Below, piece after piece: positions 44,369-53,512 of a stretch of 64,000 nucleotides of DNA (position 1 is its first letter; every line of letters starts with the position of its first letter). Location of the stretch: positions 47,811 through 111,810 of the forward strand of contig CAADYR010000116.1 of NCBI GenBank assembly GCA_900753305.1, read 5' to 3'. Source of the stretch: Lachnospiraceae bacterium. GTDB lineage: Bacteria; Bacillota; Clostridia; Lachnospirales; Lachnospiraceae. The notes beneath the pieces were generated by a model, which worked only from the letters and a program-made list of their open reading frames with translations, had not been told where the DNA came from and made no database searches. The position numbers and the translations under genes were made by a program.

Positions 44369-45603
44369 AAATAGTGATAATTGGCGGCGGTCCAGCAGGA
44401 ATGATGGCAGCGATCACAGCGGCAAAAGCCGGAGCGGACGTTGTCCTTTTGGAAAAAAATGAAAAGACCGGGAAGAAACTGTTCATTACAGGAAAAGGCA
44501 GATGTAATGTTACAAATGCATGTGATACAGAGAATTTGTTTGCTAATGTGATGGAACACAGTAAATTCCTGTACAGTGCTGTTTATGGATACGATAATCA
44601 GGCAGTTATGCAGTTCTTTGAAGATGCAGGATGTCATTTAAAGACAGAACGTGGACAGAGAGTATTTCCTGAATCAGACCATAGTTCTGATATATTAAGG
44701 GCATTGGACAGAGAAATGCAAAAGGCTGGAGTTAAGGTCAGACTTAATTCTGAAGTCGAGGAAGTATTAATAGATAATGAAAAGAAACAGATATTGGGAG
44801 TAAGACTTCACAATAGAGAAAAAATCATGGCTGACAGGTTGATCATTGCAACCGGAGGAATTTCTTATGTGTTGACCGGCTCTACTGGCGATGGATATCG
44901 TTTTGCCAGGGAAGCAGGACATTCTGTAACAAAATTATCCCCTGCGTTGGTTCCTTTTAATATAGAAGAAGACTGGTGTAAGCAATTGCAGGGACTGTCA
45001 CTACGCAATGTAGAAGCAACGATTGAGGTAGAAGGCAGAAATATTTATTCTGATTTTGGAGAAATGTTATTTACACACTATGGTGTCAGTGGACCTCTAA
45101 TGTTGAGCGGCAGTAGTTATTATGTGCATAAGGCTGGCAACAGACCGGCAAAATTATATATAGATCTGAAGCCTGCATTAACACAGGAACAATTGGATAA
45201 AAGAATACTGAGGGAATTTGATGCTAACAGGAATAAGCAGTTCAAGAACGCAATTGCAACACTTTTTCCTGCTAAGATGCAGAATATTATGCCCATGTTA
45301 GCACAGATAGATCCTGAAAAGAAAGTAAATGAAATTACAAAAGAAGAAAGAGAACGTTTCCTGCATACAATCAAGCATTTGGAGCTTACAATTACAGGAG
45401 TGCGTGATTATAATGAAGCAATCATTACGAAGGGTGGAGTTAAACTTTCAGAGATTAACCCTTCTACTATGGAATCTAAAATAATAAAAGGACTTTATTT
45501 TGCCGGAGAGGTGCTGGATCTTGATGCTCTGACAGGAGGATACAATCTGCAGATTGCATGGTCAACGGGACATTTGGCAGGAGAGAGCGCTGCAGAGGAA
45601 TGA
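44365..45603 (+). CDS. BaiN/HI0933-like FAD-dependent oxidoreductase
   Basis: A flavoprotein of the HI0933/YhiN family. The FAD Rossmann motif IGGGPAGMMAA is at the N-terminus, followed by EKNEKTGKKLFITGKGRCN, typical for the family, and the C-terminal GLYFAGEVLDLDALTGGYN. A similar protein (BaiN) has been tied to bile-acid reduction, but most members are uncharacterised and occur in non bile-acid converters. It precedes cmk by 39 bases in a conserved clostridial order. Confidence 0.9.
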   Translation: MKIVIIGGGPAGMMAAITAAKAGADVVLLEKNEKTGKKLFITGKGRCNVTNACDTENLFANVMEHSKFLYSAVYGYDNQAVMQFFEDAGCHLKTERGQRVFPESDHSSDILRALDREMQKAGVKVRLNSEVEEVLIDNEKKQILGVRLHNREKIMADRLIIATGGISYVLTGSTGDGYRFAREAGHSVTKLSPALVPFNIEEDWCKQLQGLSLRNVEATIEVEGRNIYSDFGEMLFTHYGVSGPLMLSGSSYYVHKAGNRPAKLYIDLKPALTQEQLDKRILREFDANRNKQFKNAIATLFPAKMQNIMPMLAQIDPEKKVNEITKEERERFLHTIKHLELTITGVRDYNEAIITKGGVKLSEINPSTMESKIIKGLYFAGEVLDLDALTGGYNLQIAWSTGHLAGESAAEE

Positions 45604-45642
45604 TAACTGACAGGACAGAGAAAAATAAAAAGGAGATAGGAT

Positions 45643-46299
45643 ATGAGTTATAATATTGCGATAGACGGACCTGCAGGTGCCGGTAAGAGCACAATTGCAA
45701 AATTGATCGCCAAGAAGAAGAATTATATTTATGTAGATACGGGAGCCATGTATCGTGCAATGGCATTATATTTTCTTGAAACAGGAATAAAAGCTGATGA
45801 ACAGGAAAAAATCAGTCATGTTGTAGACCAGATAGATGTTACCATCACATATGAAAATGGCGAACAGATCGTATGGCTTAACGGCAGAAATGTCAATGGA
45901 ATGATCCGTACAGAAGAAGTCAGTCGTATGGCCTCAGCAACCAGTGTAAATTCTGATGTACGTGCTAAACTGGTAGAATTACAGAGAAAACTTGCATCAA
46001 AAGAAAATGTTGTCATGGACGGAAGAGATATAGGAACCGTAGTATTACCGAATGCTGATGTGAAGGTGTATCTGACAGCAAGCAGTGCAGTAAGGGCAAA
46101 ACGCCGCTACGAAGAGCAGATTGCCAAAGGAGAAGAGTGCAATCTGGAAGAAATTGAGAAGGACATTATTGAACGGGATCACAGAGATATGACAAGAGAA
46201 ATATCTCCGCTCAAACAGGCAGAAGATGCAATTTTGCTGGATTCTTCCGATATGACGATAGAAGAAGTTGCAGATGCTGTTATTGCATTGTGCAAGTAG
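45643..46299 (+). CDS. cmk: Cytidylate kinase
   Basis: Phosphorylates CMP and dCMP. The P-loop IDGPAGAGKSTIAKL is at residues 6-20; VDTGAMYRAMALYFL and MDGRDIGTVVLPNADVKVYLTA are family signatures. At 218 residues it has normal length. AAGGAGATAGG precedes the ATG. It lies in the run cmk-ispH-rpsA. Confidence 0.97.
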   Translation: MSYNIAIDGPAGAGKSTIAKLIAKKKNYIYVDTGAMYRAMALYFLETGIKADEQEKISHVVDQIDVTITYENGEQIVWLNGRNVNGMIRTEEVSRMASATSVNSDVRAKLVELQRKLASKENVVMDGRDIGTVVLPNADVKVYLTASSAVRAKRRYEEQIAKGEECNLEEIEKDIIERDHRDMTREISPLKQAEDAILLDSSDMTIEEVADAVIALCK

Positions 46300-46344
46300 A
46301 TTTTAACTGCGTGACTTAAAGGCAGAAAGGGATATAGGATCAGA

Positions 46345-47193
46345 ATGGAAGTAGTTTTGGCGAAATCATCCGGTTTTTGTTTCGGAGTGAAGCGGGCTGT
46401 GGACAGAGTTTATGAGCAACTGGCTGACCATAAGAAGATATACACATACGGTCCCATTGTTCACAATGAGGATGTTGTAAAAGATCTTGAAAAACAGGGT
46501 GTCAGAGTGCTTAATACAAAAGAAGAACTTGAAGCGTTAACAGAAGGCAGCGTGGTGATCAGGGCACACGGAGTTCCCAAGAGAATCTATGAGATCATGG
46601 AACAACGTGGAATTGAATGTATTGATGCGACTTGTCCTTTTGTTAAAAGAATTCACAAAATTGTAGAGAAAGAAAGTACAGAAGGCAGACACATTATTAT
46701 TGTGGGAAACGCAAAACACCCGGAAGTAGAAGGAATCATGGGATGGTGTAAAAATCCTGCAACAGTGATAGAATCTAAAGAAGAGGCACTTGATTTCAAG
46801 GGTTCACCGGACGATAAATACTGTGTGGTATCCCAAACGACATTTAACTACAAGAAATTTCAAGAATTAGTTGAAATTTTTCAAAAAAAAGGTTATGATA
46901 TAATTGTTGCGAATACTATTTGTAGTGCAACAGAAGAACGCCAGAAGGAAGCAAGTGAGCTTGCAGCAAAAGCTGACGTTATGATTGTGATAGGTGGTAC
47001 TCATAGTTCCAATACCCGCAAGCTCTATGAGCTGTGCAAAAGTGAATGTGAGAATACTTACTATATACAGACACTGGCAGACCTGCAATTAGAACTACCT
47101 AATTCTGTTGAACTAGTGGGCATCACAGCGGGGGCTTCTACCCCAAACAAAATAATTGAGGAGGTTCAAAATTATGTCAGAATTAACTTTTGA
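46345..47193 (+). CDS. ispH: 4-hydroxy-3-methylbut-2-enyl diphosphate reductase
   Basis: The last enzyme of the MEP isoprenoid pathway; it reduces HMBPP to IPP and DMAPP with an iron-sulfur cluster. The three cluster cysteines are C12 (SGFCFGVKRAV), C97 (DATCPFVKR) and C193 (NTICSATEERQ). RAHG and HPEV substrate residues are visible. In many Clostridia IspH is fused to S1 domains; here the two are separate, and the stop overlaps the S1 gene start by 20 bases. Confidence 0.97.
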   Translation: MEVVLAKSSGFCFGVKRAVDRVYEQLADHKKIYTYGPIVHNEDVVKDLEKQGVRVLNTKEELEALTEGSVVIRAHGVPKRIYEIMEQRGIECIDATCPFVKRIHKIVEKESTEGRHIIIVGNAKHPEVEGIMGWCKNPATVIESKEEALDFKGSPDDKYCVVSQTTFNYKKFQELVEIFQKKGYDIIVANTICSATEERQKEASELAAKADVMIVIGGTHSSNTRKLYELCKSECENTYYIQTLADLQLELPNSVELVGITAGASTPNKIIEEVQNYVRINF

Positions 47194-48331
47194 ACAAATG
47201 TTAGAAGAATCATTAAAAACTATTCATACAGGAGAGGTAATTGAAGGTACAGTCATCGATGTAAAACCAGATGAAGTAATCCTGAACATCGGTTACAAGT
47301 CAGACGGTATTCTTACTCGTAACGAGTACACTAATGAACCTAATGTAGACCTTACTACTCTTGTAAATGTTGGCGACAAGATGGAAGTTAAAGTTTTAAA
47401 GGTAAACGATGGTGAGGGACAGGTTCTCTTAACATACAAGAGACTTGCTGCTGACAGAGGAAATAAGAGAATTGAAGAAGCATTCAATAACAAAGAAGTA
47501 CTTACAGCTAAGGTTGCACAGGTACTTGACGGTGGCTTAAGCGTTGTAGTTGACGAAGTAAGAATTTTCATCCCTGCAAGTCTTGTATCTGATGTATATG
47601 AGAAAGATTTAAGCAAGTATGCTGGACAGGAAATTGAATTTGTAATCAGCGAGTACAATCCTAAGAGAAGAAGATACATCGGCGACCGTAAGCAGCTTAT
47701 CGTTGCCAAGAAGGCAGAGATGCAGAAGGAACTCTTTGAGAAGATCAAAGTTGGCGATATTGTAGAAGGTACTGTTAAGAACGTTACAGATTTTGGCGCA
47801 TTCATCGATTTAGGCGGTGTAGATGGTTTACTTCACATTTCCGAAATGTCATGGGGACGTGTTGAGAACCCTAAGAAGGTATTCAAGGTTGGCGAAACTC
47901 TGAAAGTTTTAATTAAGGATATTGATGGAACTAAGGTTGCATTATCTCTTAAGTTTGATGATTCCAATCCTTGGAAGGATGCAGCTACCAAATATGCAGT
48001 AGGCAATGTAGTTACAGGTAAAGTTGCCAGAATGACAGACTTTGGTGCATTCGTAGAATTAGAGCCTGGTATTGATGCTCTTCTTCATGTATCCCAGATC
48101 GCAAAAGAGCATATTGAGAAGCCTTCAGACGTATTAAGCGTTGGTCAGGAAGTTACAGCTAAGGTTGTTGATTTCAATGAAGAAGGCAAGAAAATCAGCT
48201 TAAGCATTAAGGCTTTATTAGCTCCAGAAGCTAAGGAAGCTCCAGTAGAAGAAGCAGCAGAAGATGATTCTGATGTAGTATCTGTTGATATTGATGCAGT
48301 AATTGCTAAGCAGGAAGCAGAAGAGAACTAA
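47174..48331 (+). CDS. rpsA: S1-domain RNA-binding protein (RpsA-like)
   Basis: Four S1 (OB-fold) repeats are visible, at about residues 18-88, 104-170, 188-258 and 274-344. The third and fourth begin GDIVEGTVKNVTDFGAFIDL and GNVVTGKVARMTDFGAFVEL. An acidic tail follows. It binds mRNA and probably helps translation, as clostridial S1 homologues do, though it is shorter than the six-domain enteric S1. Start at ATG 47174, because GAGGAGG (47158-47164) lies 9 bases upstream. It overlaps ispH by 20 bases, so it is translationally coupled to it. Confidence 0.93.
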   Translation: MSELTFEQMLEESLKTIHTGEVIEGTVIDVKPDEVILNIGYKSDGILTRNEYTNEPNVDLTTLVNVGDKMEVKVLKVNDGEGQVLLTYKRLAADRGNKRIEEAFNNKEVLTAKVAQVLDGGLSVVVDEVRIFIPASLVSDVYEKDLSKYAGQEIEFVISEYNPKRRRYIGDRKQLIVAKKAEMQKELFEKIKVGDIVEGTVKNVTDFGAFIDLGGVDGLLHISEMSWGRVENPKKVFKVGETLKVLIKDIDGTKVALSLKFDDSNPWKDAATKYAVGNVVTGKVARMTDFGAFVELEPGIDALLHVSQIAKEHIEKPSDVLSVGQEVTAKVVDFNEEGKKISLSIKALLAPEAKEAPVEEAAEDDSDVVSVDIDAVIAKQEAEEN

Positions 48332-48430
48332 TTGCTCACTTCCTAATAAAAGAAAGTAGTCCATGGGGAGAGCATATTATGTATGTTCGGACGAGATAGA
48401 TAATCGTATAAGGACAACTTCAGTTAATTT

Positions 48431-48462
48431 GCTCTAGGAGTATATATGCATACTCCTAGAGC
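48431..48462 (+). other. Perfect 13-bp stem-loop upstream of cheR
   Basis: GCTCTAGGAGTAT (48431-48443) and ATACTCCTAGAGC (48450-48462) enclose ATATGC. It lies 100 bases after the S1 gene. It is followed by TTTATG, a weak T-run, so it may be a terminator or an RNA structure. Between 48332 and 48430 I see no other signal. Confidence 0.65.
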
Positions 48463-48491
48463 TTTATGCGTTATTGAAAGGGGATTATGCC

Positions 48492-49271
48492 ATGGCATAC
48501 GATTATGAATATTTTAAAAAAGAGGTATATACTTTAACCAAGATTGACTTGAATGCTTACAAAGAAAAGCAAATGAAGCGTCGTATTGATACACTGATTG
48601 CGAAGCATAAAATTGTGGGATATGATAAGTTTGTACAGAAACTTCGCGAAGATAAAGCGGTATTTGATGATTTCGTAAATTATCTTACGATTAATGTATC
48701 AGAGTTTTATCGTAATCCCGAGCAGTGGAAGTTATTGGATCAGGAAATTATACCTGAATTAATATCCAAGTTTGGTAAAAATCTGAAAATCTGGAGTGCT
48801 GCCTGCTCTACCGGTGATGAACCGTATTCTCTGGTCATGGCATTTTCCAGACACATTCCGTTAAATCAGATCAAGATCATAGCTACAGATATTGATAAAC
48901 AGGTAATTGATAAGGCTAAGACAGGGCTTTATAATGAGAAAAGTATTGCATCCGTACCAGAGGATCTGAAAAAGAAGTATTTTACCAAGATAGGTCCATC
49001 TTATCAAATATCCAATGAGATAAAGTCAAGGGTGGAATTCAAACAGCATAATCTGTTGAAAGATACATATCCTGATCGTTGCGATCTGATCGTATGCAGA
49101 AATGTATTGATCTATTTTACAGAAGAAGCAAAGGATGAAGTATTCCAGAAATTTAATGCTGCATTGAAACCAAATGGAATTCTGTTTATTGGAAGTACAG
49201 AACAGATTATGAATTATAAAGAAATTAATTTTGACAGAAAGAATTCATTCTTTTATGTCAGAGCCAAATAG
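48492..49271 (+). CDS. cheR: CheR-type protein-glutamate methyltransferase
   Basis: Methylates glutamates of chemoreceptors with SAM. The short N-terminal helical domain (KRRIDTLIAKH region) is followed by the SAM domain with WSAACSTGDEPYSLVM, ATDIDKQVIDKA, and LIVCRNVLIYFTEEAK. At 259 residues it has normal length. Start at ATG 48492 (AAAGGGG 8 bases upstream); the longer frame begins at a TTG on the ribosome site. No other chemotaxis gene is nearby, so it is a lone cheR. Confidence 0.93.
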   Translation: MAYDYEYFKKEVYTLTKIDLNAYKEKQMKRRIDTLIAKHKIVGYDKFVQKLREDKAVFDDFVNYLTINVSEFYRNPEQWKLLDQEIIPELISKFGKNLKIWSAACSTGDEPYSLVMAFSRHIPLNQIKIIATDIDKQVIDKAKTGLYNEKSIASVPEDLKKKYFTKIGPSYQISNEIKSRVEFKQHNLLKDTYPDRCDLIVCRNVLIYFTEEAKDEVFQKFNAALKPNGILFIGSTEQIMNYKEINFDRKNSFFYVRAK

Positions 49272-49286
49272 ATATGAACAAAAAGG

Positions 49287-49325
49287 AAGCCATTGCTGTA
49301 GAAATGATAACAGCAATGGCTTTTG
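49287..49325. terminator. Terminator between cheR and the minus-strand nuclease gene
   Basis: AAGCCATTGCTGT (49287-49299) pairs with ACAGCAATGGCTT (49310-49322) and TTTTG follows on the plus strand. It can also stop the convergent gene, whose side reads TTCCTTTTT. Confidence 0.88.
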
Positions 49326-49348
49326 TGCTAACTAAGATAAGGAAGAGA

Positions 49349-50467
49349 TCAGGAGTGATGGCTGGCTAACATTTCCAAAATATGATGTGCATACTGATTA
49401 AAATCTTCTCTTCTTGTTTTAAATTCATCTGTTAATTCAAAGAATAGCTCTTTATCCTTGTAGTTGCGTTTAAAGAAAGGTGTAAATAATACATCCCACT
49501 GCGGAAGATAGGAAGAATATTTACGGGTATAACAGTTGGAAGCCAAAGCCTGCTGGCGGAATTCTTTATCTACGAAACCTGCAACGGATTTATGGATTGC
49601 AATATCTTCTTCCGGAAGATAATAGTAATCTTTATAATTGGAGTAAAAATATTTCATTTCTTCCTCGTAGATAGGAACCCGAAGTTTTCCTTCATCACCT
49701 GAGCCTATGAAATAGCAGGATTCTGCACTATAGGAAATGTCTGTGGGAAGAGGAGTGGGGAGCTTCAGACTCATAATAATTTCGGGGCATTTCTGCTGAT
49801 GAATGTCATTATAATAATTCGCATGAACTTTTATGACTTTTACAGGTTCGTGAATTAAATCAGGAATTGCCAGTGCAGCTATGATATCTAACATACCTTT
49901 AATATCCTCTGCATTATGCAGTAACAGAAAATGCTCTTTTTCGCTGTCATGAGTCAGAACATACTCATGGTAGATATCGATTAATTCACCACCGGTATAG
50001 GTATCTTCGCGATCCGTATGAAGAAATCCTTCAATCGTTTTCTGCTTACAATTTGGCAGATGAAGAAACTCCTTGTAAGGAGCAATACGGCGGTAAATAT
50101 CGATTCCTTCGAAGCGGGTTAAATCACAATTGATATGATATTGAGACATCTTTTTCTCAAGATAAGGGATATCGAACTGATTGCCGTTAAAATGAATCAG
50201 ATAACGGTAATTGGCAGCAAATTCTGCAAAAGCGCGCAGTACATTTTCTTCGTCTTCATAATTTTCGGCGAACCATTGGATAGAATACCATGCAGGAGAC
50301 TGTTCCTGAGTGTTATAGTAGATGCAGCCAATCAGATAAAGAGATGAGCTTTTGGCATAGAGTCCGGTAGTTTCTATATCTATAAAAAGTGTCTGCTTAG
50401 GAATGCAGAGATTCTCAATCGGGTAGTGTGGGGCAAGTGCGCCCAGACTATTAGAAATGCATTTCAT
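49349..50467 (-). CDS. YprB-like ribonuclease H-like (DEDD exonuclease) protein
   Basis: A cytosolic protein with the DEDD exonuclease fold: motif I LFIDIETTGL (D30, E32), motif II YLIHFNGNQFDIPYLEK, and motif III HNAEDIKG. This is the YprB/RNase_H_2 family; the substrate is unknown. I start at ATG 50467. The upstream GTG at 50482 sits on the AAAGGTGG ribosome site, so the shorter protein (372 residues) is preferred. It is alone on the minus strand, divergent from the Rnf operon. Confidence 0.85.
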   Translation of the reverse strand: MKCISNSLGALAPHYPIENLCIPKQTLFIDIETTGLYAKSSSLYLIGCIYYNTQEQSPAWYSIQWFAENYEDEENVLRAFAEFAANYRYLIHFNGNQFDIPYLEKKMSQYHINCDLTRFEGIDIYRRIAPYKEFLHLPNCKQKTIEGFLHTDREDTYTGGELIDIYHEYVLTHDSEKEHFLLLHNAEDIKGMLDIIAALAIPDLIHEPVKVIKVHANYYNDIHQQKCPEIIMSLKLPTPLPTDISYSAESCYFIGSGDEGKLRVPIYEEEMKYFYSNYKDYYYLPEEDIAIHKSVAGFVDKEFRQQALASNCYTRKYSSYLPQWDVLFTPFFKRNYKDKELFFELTDEFKTRREDFNQYAHHILEMLASHHS

Positions 50468-50580
50468 GGGGCATAAATCCACCTTTCTGTAATTTTATAT
50501 AAATAACTTAGCACATAAGGGGAGAAGATGTAAAGTTTTTGTAGAAAAAACCATAAAAAGATAGTATATTTATAATAGTG

Positions 50581-50623
50581 GGTGTTCTTAAATGAATTAT
50601 CTGAACTTTTAAGATGCAACACC
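50581..50623 (+). promoter_or_regulatory. Leader hairpin of the rnf operon
   Basis: GGTGTT (50581-50586) pairs with AACACC (50618-50623), and CTTAAA with TTTAAG (50608-50613), leaving a four-base bulge. It lies just after TATAAT (50571-50576), so it probably forms the 5' end of the mRNA. No clear -35 box is seen for that TATAAT. Confidence 0.5.
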
Positions 50624-50650
50624 TAAGAAAGAAGGAAAGAAGGAGAAGCA

Positions 50651-51967
50651 ATGGCTAAGCTGACATTTCATGGCGGTATTCATCCGTATGATGGCAAGGA
50701 TCTCTCCAAGGACAAGCCAATGAAGGAAATCGTGCCTAAAGGCGAAATGGTGTATCCTTTAAGCCAACATATCGGAGCAATGGCTGTACCAGTTGTTGCC
50801 AAAGGCGACAGAGTCCTTACCGGACAAAAGATAGCAGAAGCGGGGGGCTTCGTATCTGCACCGATTTATGCCACTGTATCGGGAACAGTGAAAGCAATTG
50901 AACCCAGACGAGTGGTAACCGGTGATATGGTCAATTCCATTATTATTGATAATGATGGATTATTTGAGGAGGTTACTTATGTCCCACATGATCCTGAGAA
51001 ACTGAGTAAGCAGGAAATCATCAAGCTGATACAGGAAGCGGGAATTGTAGGTATGGGAGGCGCAGGATTTCCAACGCATGTAAAGCTTTCCCCAAAAGAA
51101 CCGGATAAAATTGAATATGTAATTGCAAACTGTGCAGAGTGTGAACCTTATCTTACCTCTGACTACAGGAGAATGATAGAAGAGCCGGAGAAACTGGTAG
51201 AAGGACTTAAAATTATTCTGCGGCTTTTTGATAATGCAAGAGGTATTCTTGCAGTAGAAGATAATAAACCGGATTGTATACAGATTCTGAAAAACTTAAC
51301 AAAGGATGATACAAGAATCTCTGTCAAGGCGTTAAAGACAAAATACCCACAGGGCGCGGAACGGCAGTTGATCTATGCTTCAACGGGAAGGGCAATCAAT
51401 TCTTCCATGCTTCCGGCAGATGCGGGCTGTGTAGTTGATAACGTGGATACAGTTGTTGCGATTTATCATGCAGTCAAGGAGGGAAAACCTCTGATGAACA
51501 GAATCGTTACCGTAACAGGTGATGCTGTGAATGATCCGAGGAATTTCTATGTCAGAATTGGCATGAACTATAAGGATCTGATCGAAGAGGCCGGTGGTTT
51601 CAAAACACAGCCGGAAAAGGTCGTATCAGGTGGACCAATGATGGGCTTTGCATTATTTGACTTAAATGTACCTACGACCAAGACGGCGTCTGCGCTCCTT
51701 TGTATGACGAAGGATGAGGTATCTATGTATGAACCGAGTGCCTGCATCAATTGCGGCAGATGTGTAGAGGTATGCCCTGGCAGAGTCGTACCGAGAAAAC
51801 TGGCTATTTGTGCGGAGCATGGGGATGCAGAAGGCTTTGAAGCGAACAATGGTCTGGAATGTTGTGAGTGTGGCTGCTGTAGTTATGTCTGTCCGGCTAA
51901 GAGACAGCTTACACAGTCCATCAAGTCTATGCGTAAGATAGTACTTGCAAATAAAAAGAAGAAATAG
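50651..51967 (+). CDS. rnfC: Rnf complex subunit RnfC
   Basis: Peripheral NADH-binding subunit of the ferredoxin:NAD+ oxidoreductase, which couples electron flow to Na+ or H+ export. The N-terminal part has the Rossmann-like GMGGAGFPTHVKL (NADH/FMN site). Two 4Fe-4S motifs follow: CINCGRCVEVCP (near residue 365) and CCECGCCSYVCP (near 403). At 438 residues it has normal length. AAGGAGAAG precedes the ATG. It is first in the order C-D-G-E-A-B. Confidence 0.96.
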   Translation: MAKLTFHGGIHPYDGKDLSKDKPMKEIVPKGEMVYPLSQHIGAMAVPVVAKGDRVLTGQKIAEAGGFVSAPIYATVSGTVKAIEPRRVVTGDMVNSIIIDNDGLFEEVTYVPHDPEKLSKQEIIKLIQEAGIVGMGGAGFPTHVKLSPKEPDKIEYVIANCAECEPYLTSDYRRMIEEPEKLVEGLKIILRLFDNARGILAVEDNKPDCIQILKNLTKDDTRISVKALKTKYPQGAERQLIYASTGRAINSSMLPADAGCVVDNVDTVVAIYHAVKEGKPLMNRIVTVTGDAVNDPRNFYVRIGMNYKDLIEEAGGFKTQPEKVVSGGPMMGFALFDLNVPTTKTASALLCMTKDEVSMYEPSACINCGRCVEVCPGRVVPRKLAICAEHGDAEGFEANNGLECCECGCCSYVCPAKRQLTQSIKSMRKIVLANKKKK

Positions 51968-51980
51968 GAGGCATATAGAC

Positions 51981-52913
51981 GTGAGTGATTTATTGAAGGT
52001 ATCTTCTAATCCGCATATCAGGTCGAAGGACACGACATCACGTATTATGTTGTATGTCATTATATCCCTGCTTCCTGCTGCGTGTTTCGGAGTATTTAAT
52101 TTTGGACTGCATGCGTTGGCTGTTATCATAGTCACCATCGCATCCACTGTTTTGACAGAATATATTTATGAAAGATTAATGAAGAAGAAAGTCACGATAG
52201 GAGATTTATCCGCAGTTGTGACAGGTTTGCTGCTTGCAATGAACCTTCCTCCGATGGCACCTCTTTGGATGGCTGCGATGGGTGGAATCTTTGCGATTCT
52301 TGTAGTCAAGATGCTTTTTGGCGGTTTGGGTCAGAACTTTATGAACCCTGCATTGGGTGCAAGATGTTTTCTGATGATATCTTTTACCTCCCTGATGACG
52401 AACTTCAATTGTGATACCTATACGGGGGCGACGCCGCTGGCAGCATTAAAGGCAGGAGAGAATGTGGATGTCATGAGCATGATCATAGGCCGTACATCCG
52501 GTACGATCGGTGAGACAAGTATGGTGGCTCTGATCATCGGTGCCTGCATTTTAATTTTACTGGGCGTGATCGATCTGAAGATTCCCGGTACTTATATTGT
52601 AACATTTGTTATTTTTATCACAATCTTTGGAGGACATGGATTTGATTCTCAGTACATATCAGCGAACCTTGCAGGCGGTGGTCTGATGCTTGGTGCCTTT
52701 TTCATGGCGACAGATTACGTGACCAGACCGATCACGAAGAAAGGGCAGTATCTCTACGGTGTATTTCTGGGAATCATGACGGGCATTTTCCGAGTATTCG
52801 GTCCTTCCGCTGAGGGTGTATCCTATGCGATCATTCTGGGCAATCTGTTAGTTCCTCTGATTGAAAAGGTTACGATGCCCAAGGCATTTGGTAAAGGAGG
52901 GGAAAGAGCATGA
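51981..52913 (+). CDS. rnfD: Rnf complex subunit RnfD
   Basis: A membrane flavoprotein with about nine helices. FMN is attached to the Thr of the TGATPLAALK motif (YTGATPLAA). QNFMNPALGARCF is typical of RnfD/NqrB. Start at GTG 51981, since AGGAGG (51966-51971) lies 9 bases upstream; the earlier TTG at 51945 lies inside rnfC. Overlaps rnfG by 4 bases. Confidence 0.95.
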   Translation: MSDLLKVSSNPHIRSKDTTSRIMLYVIISLLPAACFGVFNFGLHALAVIIVTIASTVLTEYIYERLMKKKVTIGDLSAVVTGLLLAMNLPPMAPLWMAAMGGIFAILVVKMLFGGLGQNFMNPALGARCFLMISFTSLMTNFNCDTYTGATPLAALKAGENVDVMSMIIGRTSGTIGETSMVALIIGACILILLGVIDLKIPGTYIVTFVIFITIFGGHGFDSQYISANLAGGGLMLGAFFMATDYVTRPITKKGQYLYGVFLGIMTGIFRVFGPSAEGVSYAIILGNLLVPLIEKVTMPKAFGKGGERA

Positions 52914-53512
52914 AAGGTATGATAAAAGATGCATTGATTCTCTTTGCCATTACACTGATTGCAGGACTGATGCTTGGCGTTGTCAATGATATTACCAAGG
53001 AACCAATTGCCAGACAGGAGCAAAAGGCAAAGACAGAGGCATGTCAGAATGTGTTTGCGGATGCGGCATCCTTTGAAGAACAGGAAATGGAAGATGCTAC
53101 ACAGGCTCTTGCAGATGCTGGACTTACGGGGGCTGATATTGATGAGCTGATGGCTGCAAAAGATGCTTCCGGCGCGTTACTTGGCTATGTGATCACAGTA
53201 ACAGACCATGAAGGTTATGGCGGGGATATCCAGTTCTCTATGGGTGTGACTACAGATGGTGTCCTGAATGGCATTTCATTACTGAGTATTTCTGAAACAG
53301 CAGGACTTGGCATGAGAGCCGGAGAAGTTCTGGTGCCACAGTTTGAGAATAAGGATGTAGACAGATTCACCTACACAAAGACAGGTTCAACCGCGGATTC
53401 CGAAATTGATGCGATCAGCAGTGCGACTATTACTACCAGCGCTGTAGTGAATGGTGTAAATGCAGGTCTGGTATATTTTGATGAATTTTTGAAAGGAGGC
53501 AGTGCACAATGA
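52910..53512 (+). CDS. rnfG: Rnf complex subunit RnfG
   Basis: An electron carrier with one N-terminal membrane helix (IKDALILFAITLIAGLML) and an outer domain. The covalent FMN threonine site is SSATITTSAVVNGVN, and GYGGDIQFSMGV and ISETAGLGMRA are typical. At 200 residues it has usual size. Overlaps rnfE by 4 bases. Confidence 0.95.
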   Translation: MKGMIKDALILFAITLIAGLMLGVVNDITKEPIARQEQKAKTEACQNVFADAASFEEQEMEDATQALADAGLTGADIDELMAAKDASGALLGYVITVTDHEGYGGDIQFSMGVTTDGVLNGISLLSISETAGLGMRAGEVLVPQFENKDVDRFTYTKTGSTADSEIDAISSATITTSAVVNGVNAGLVYFDEFLKGGSAQ

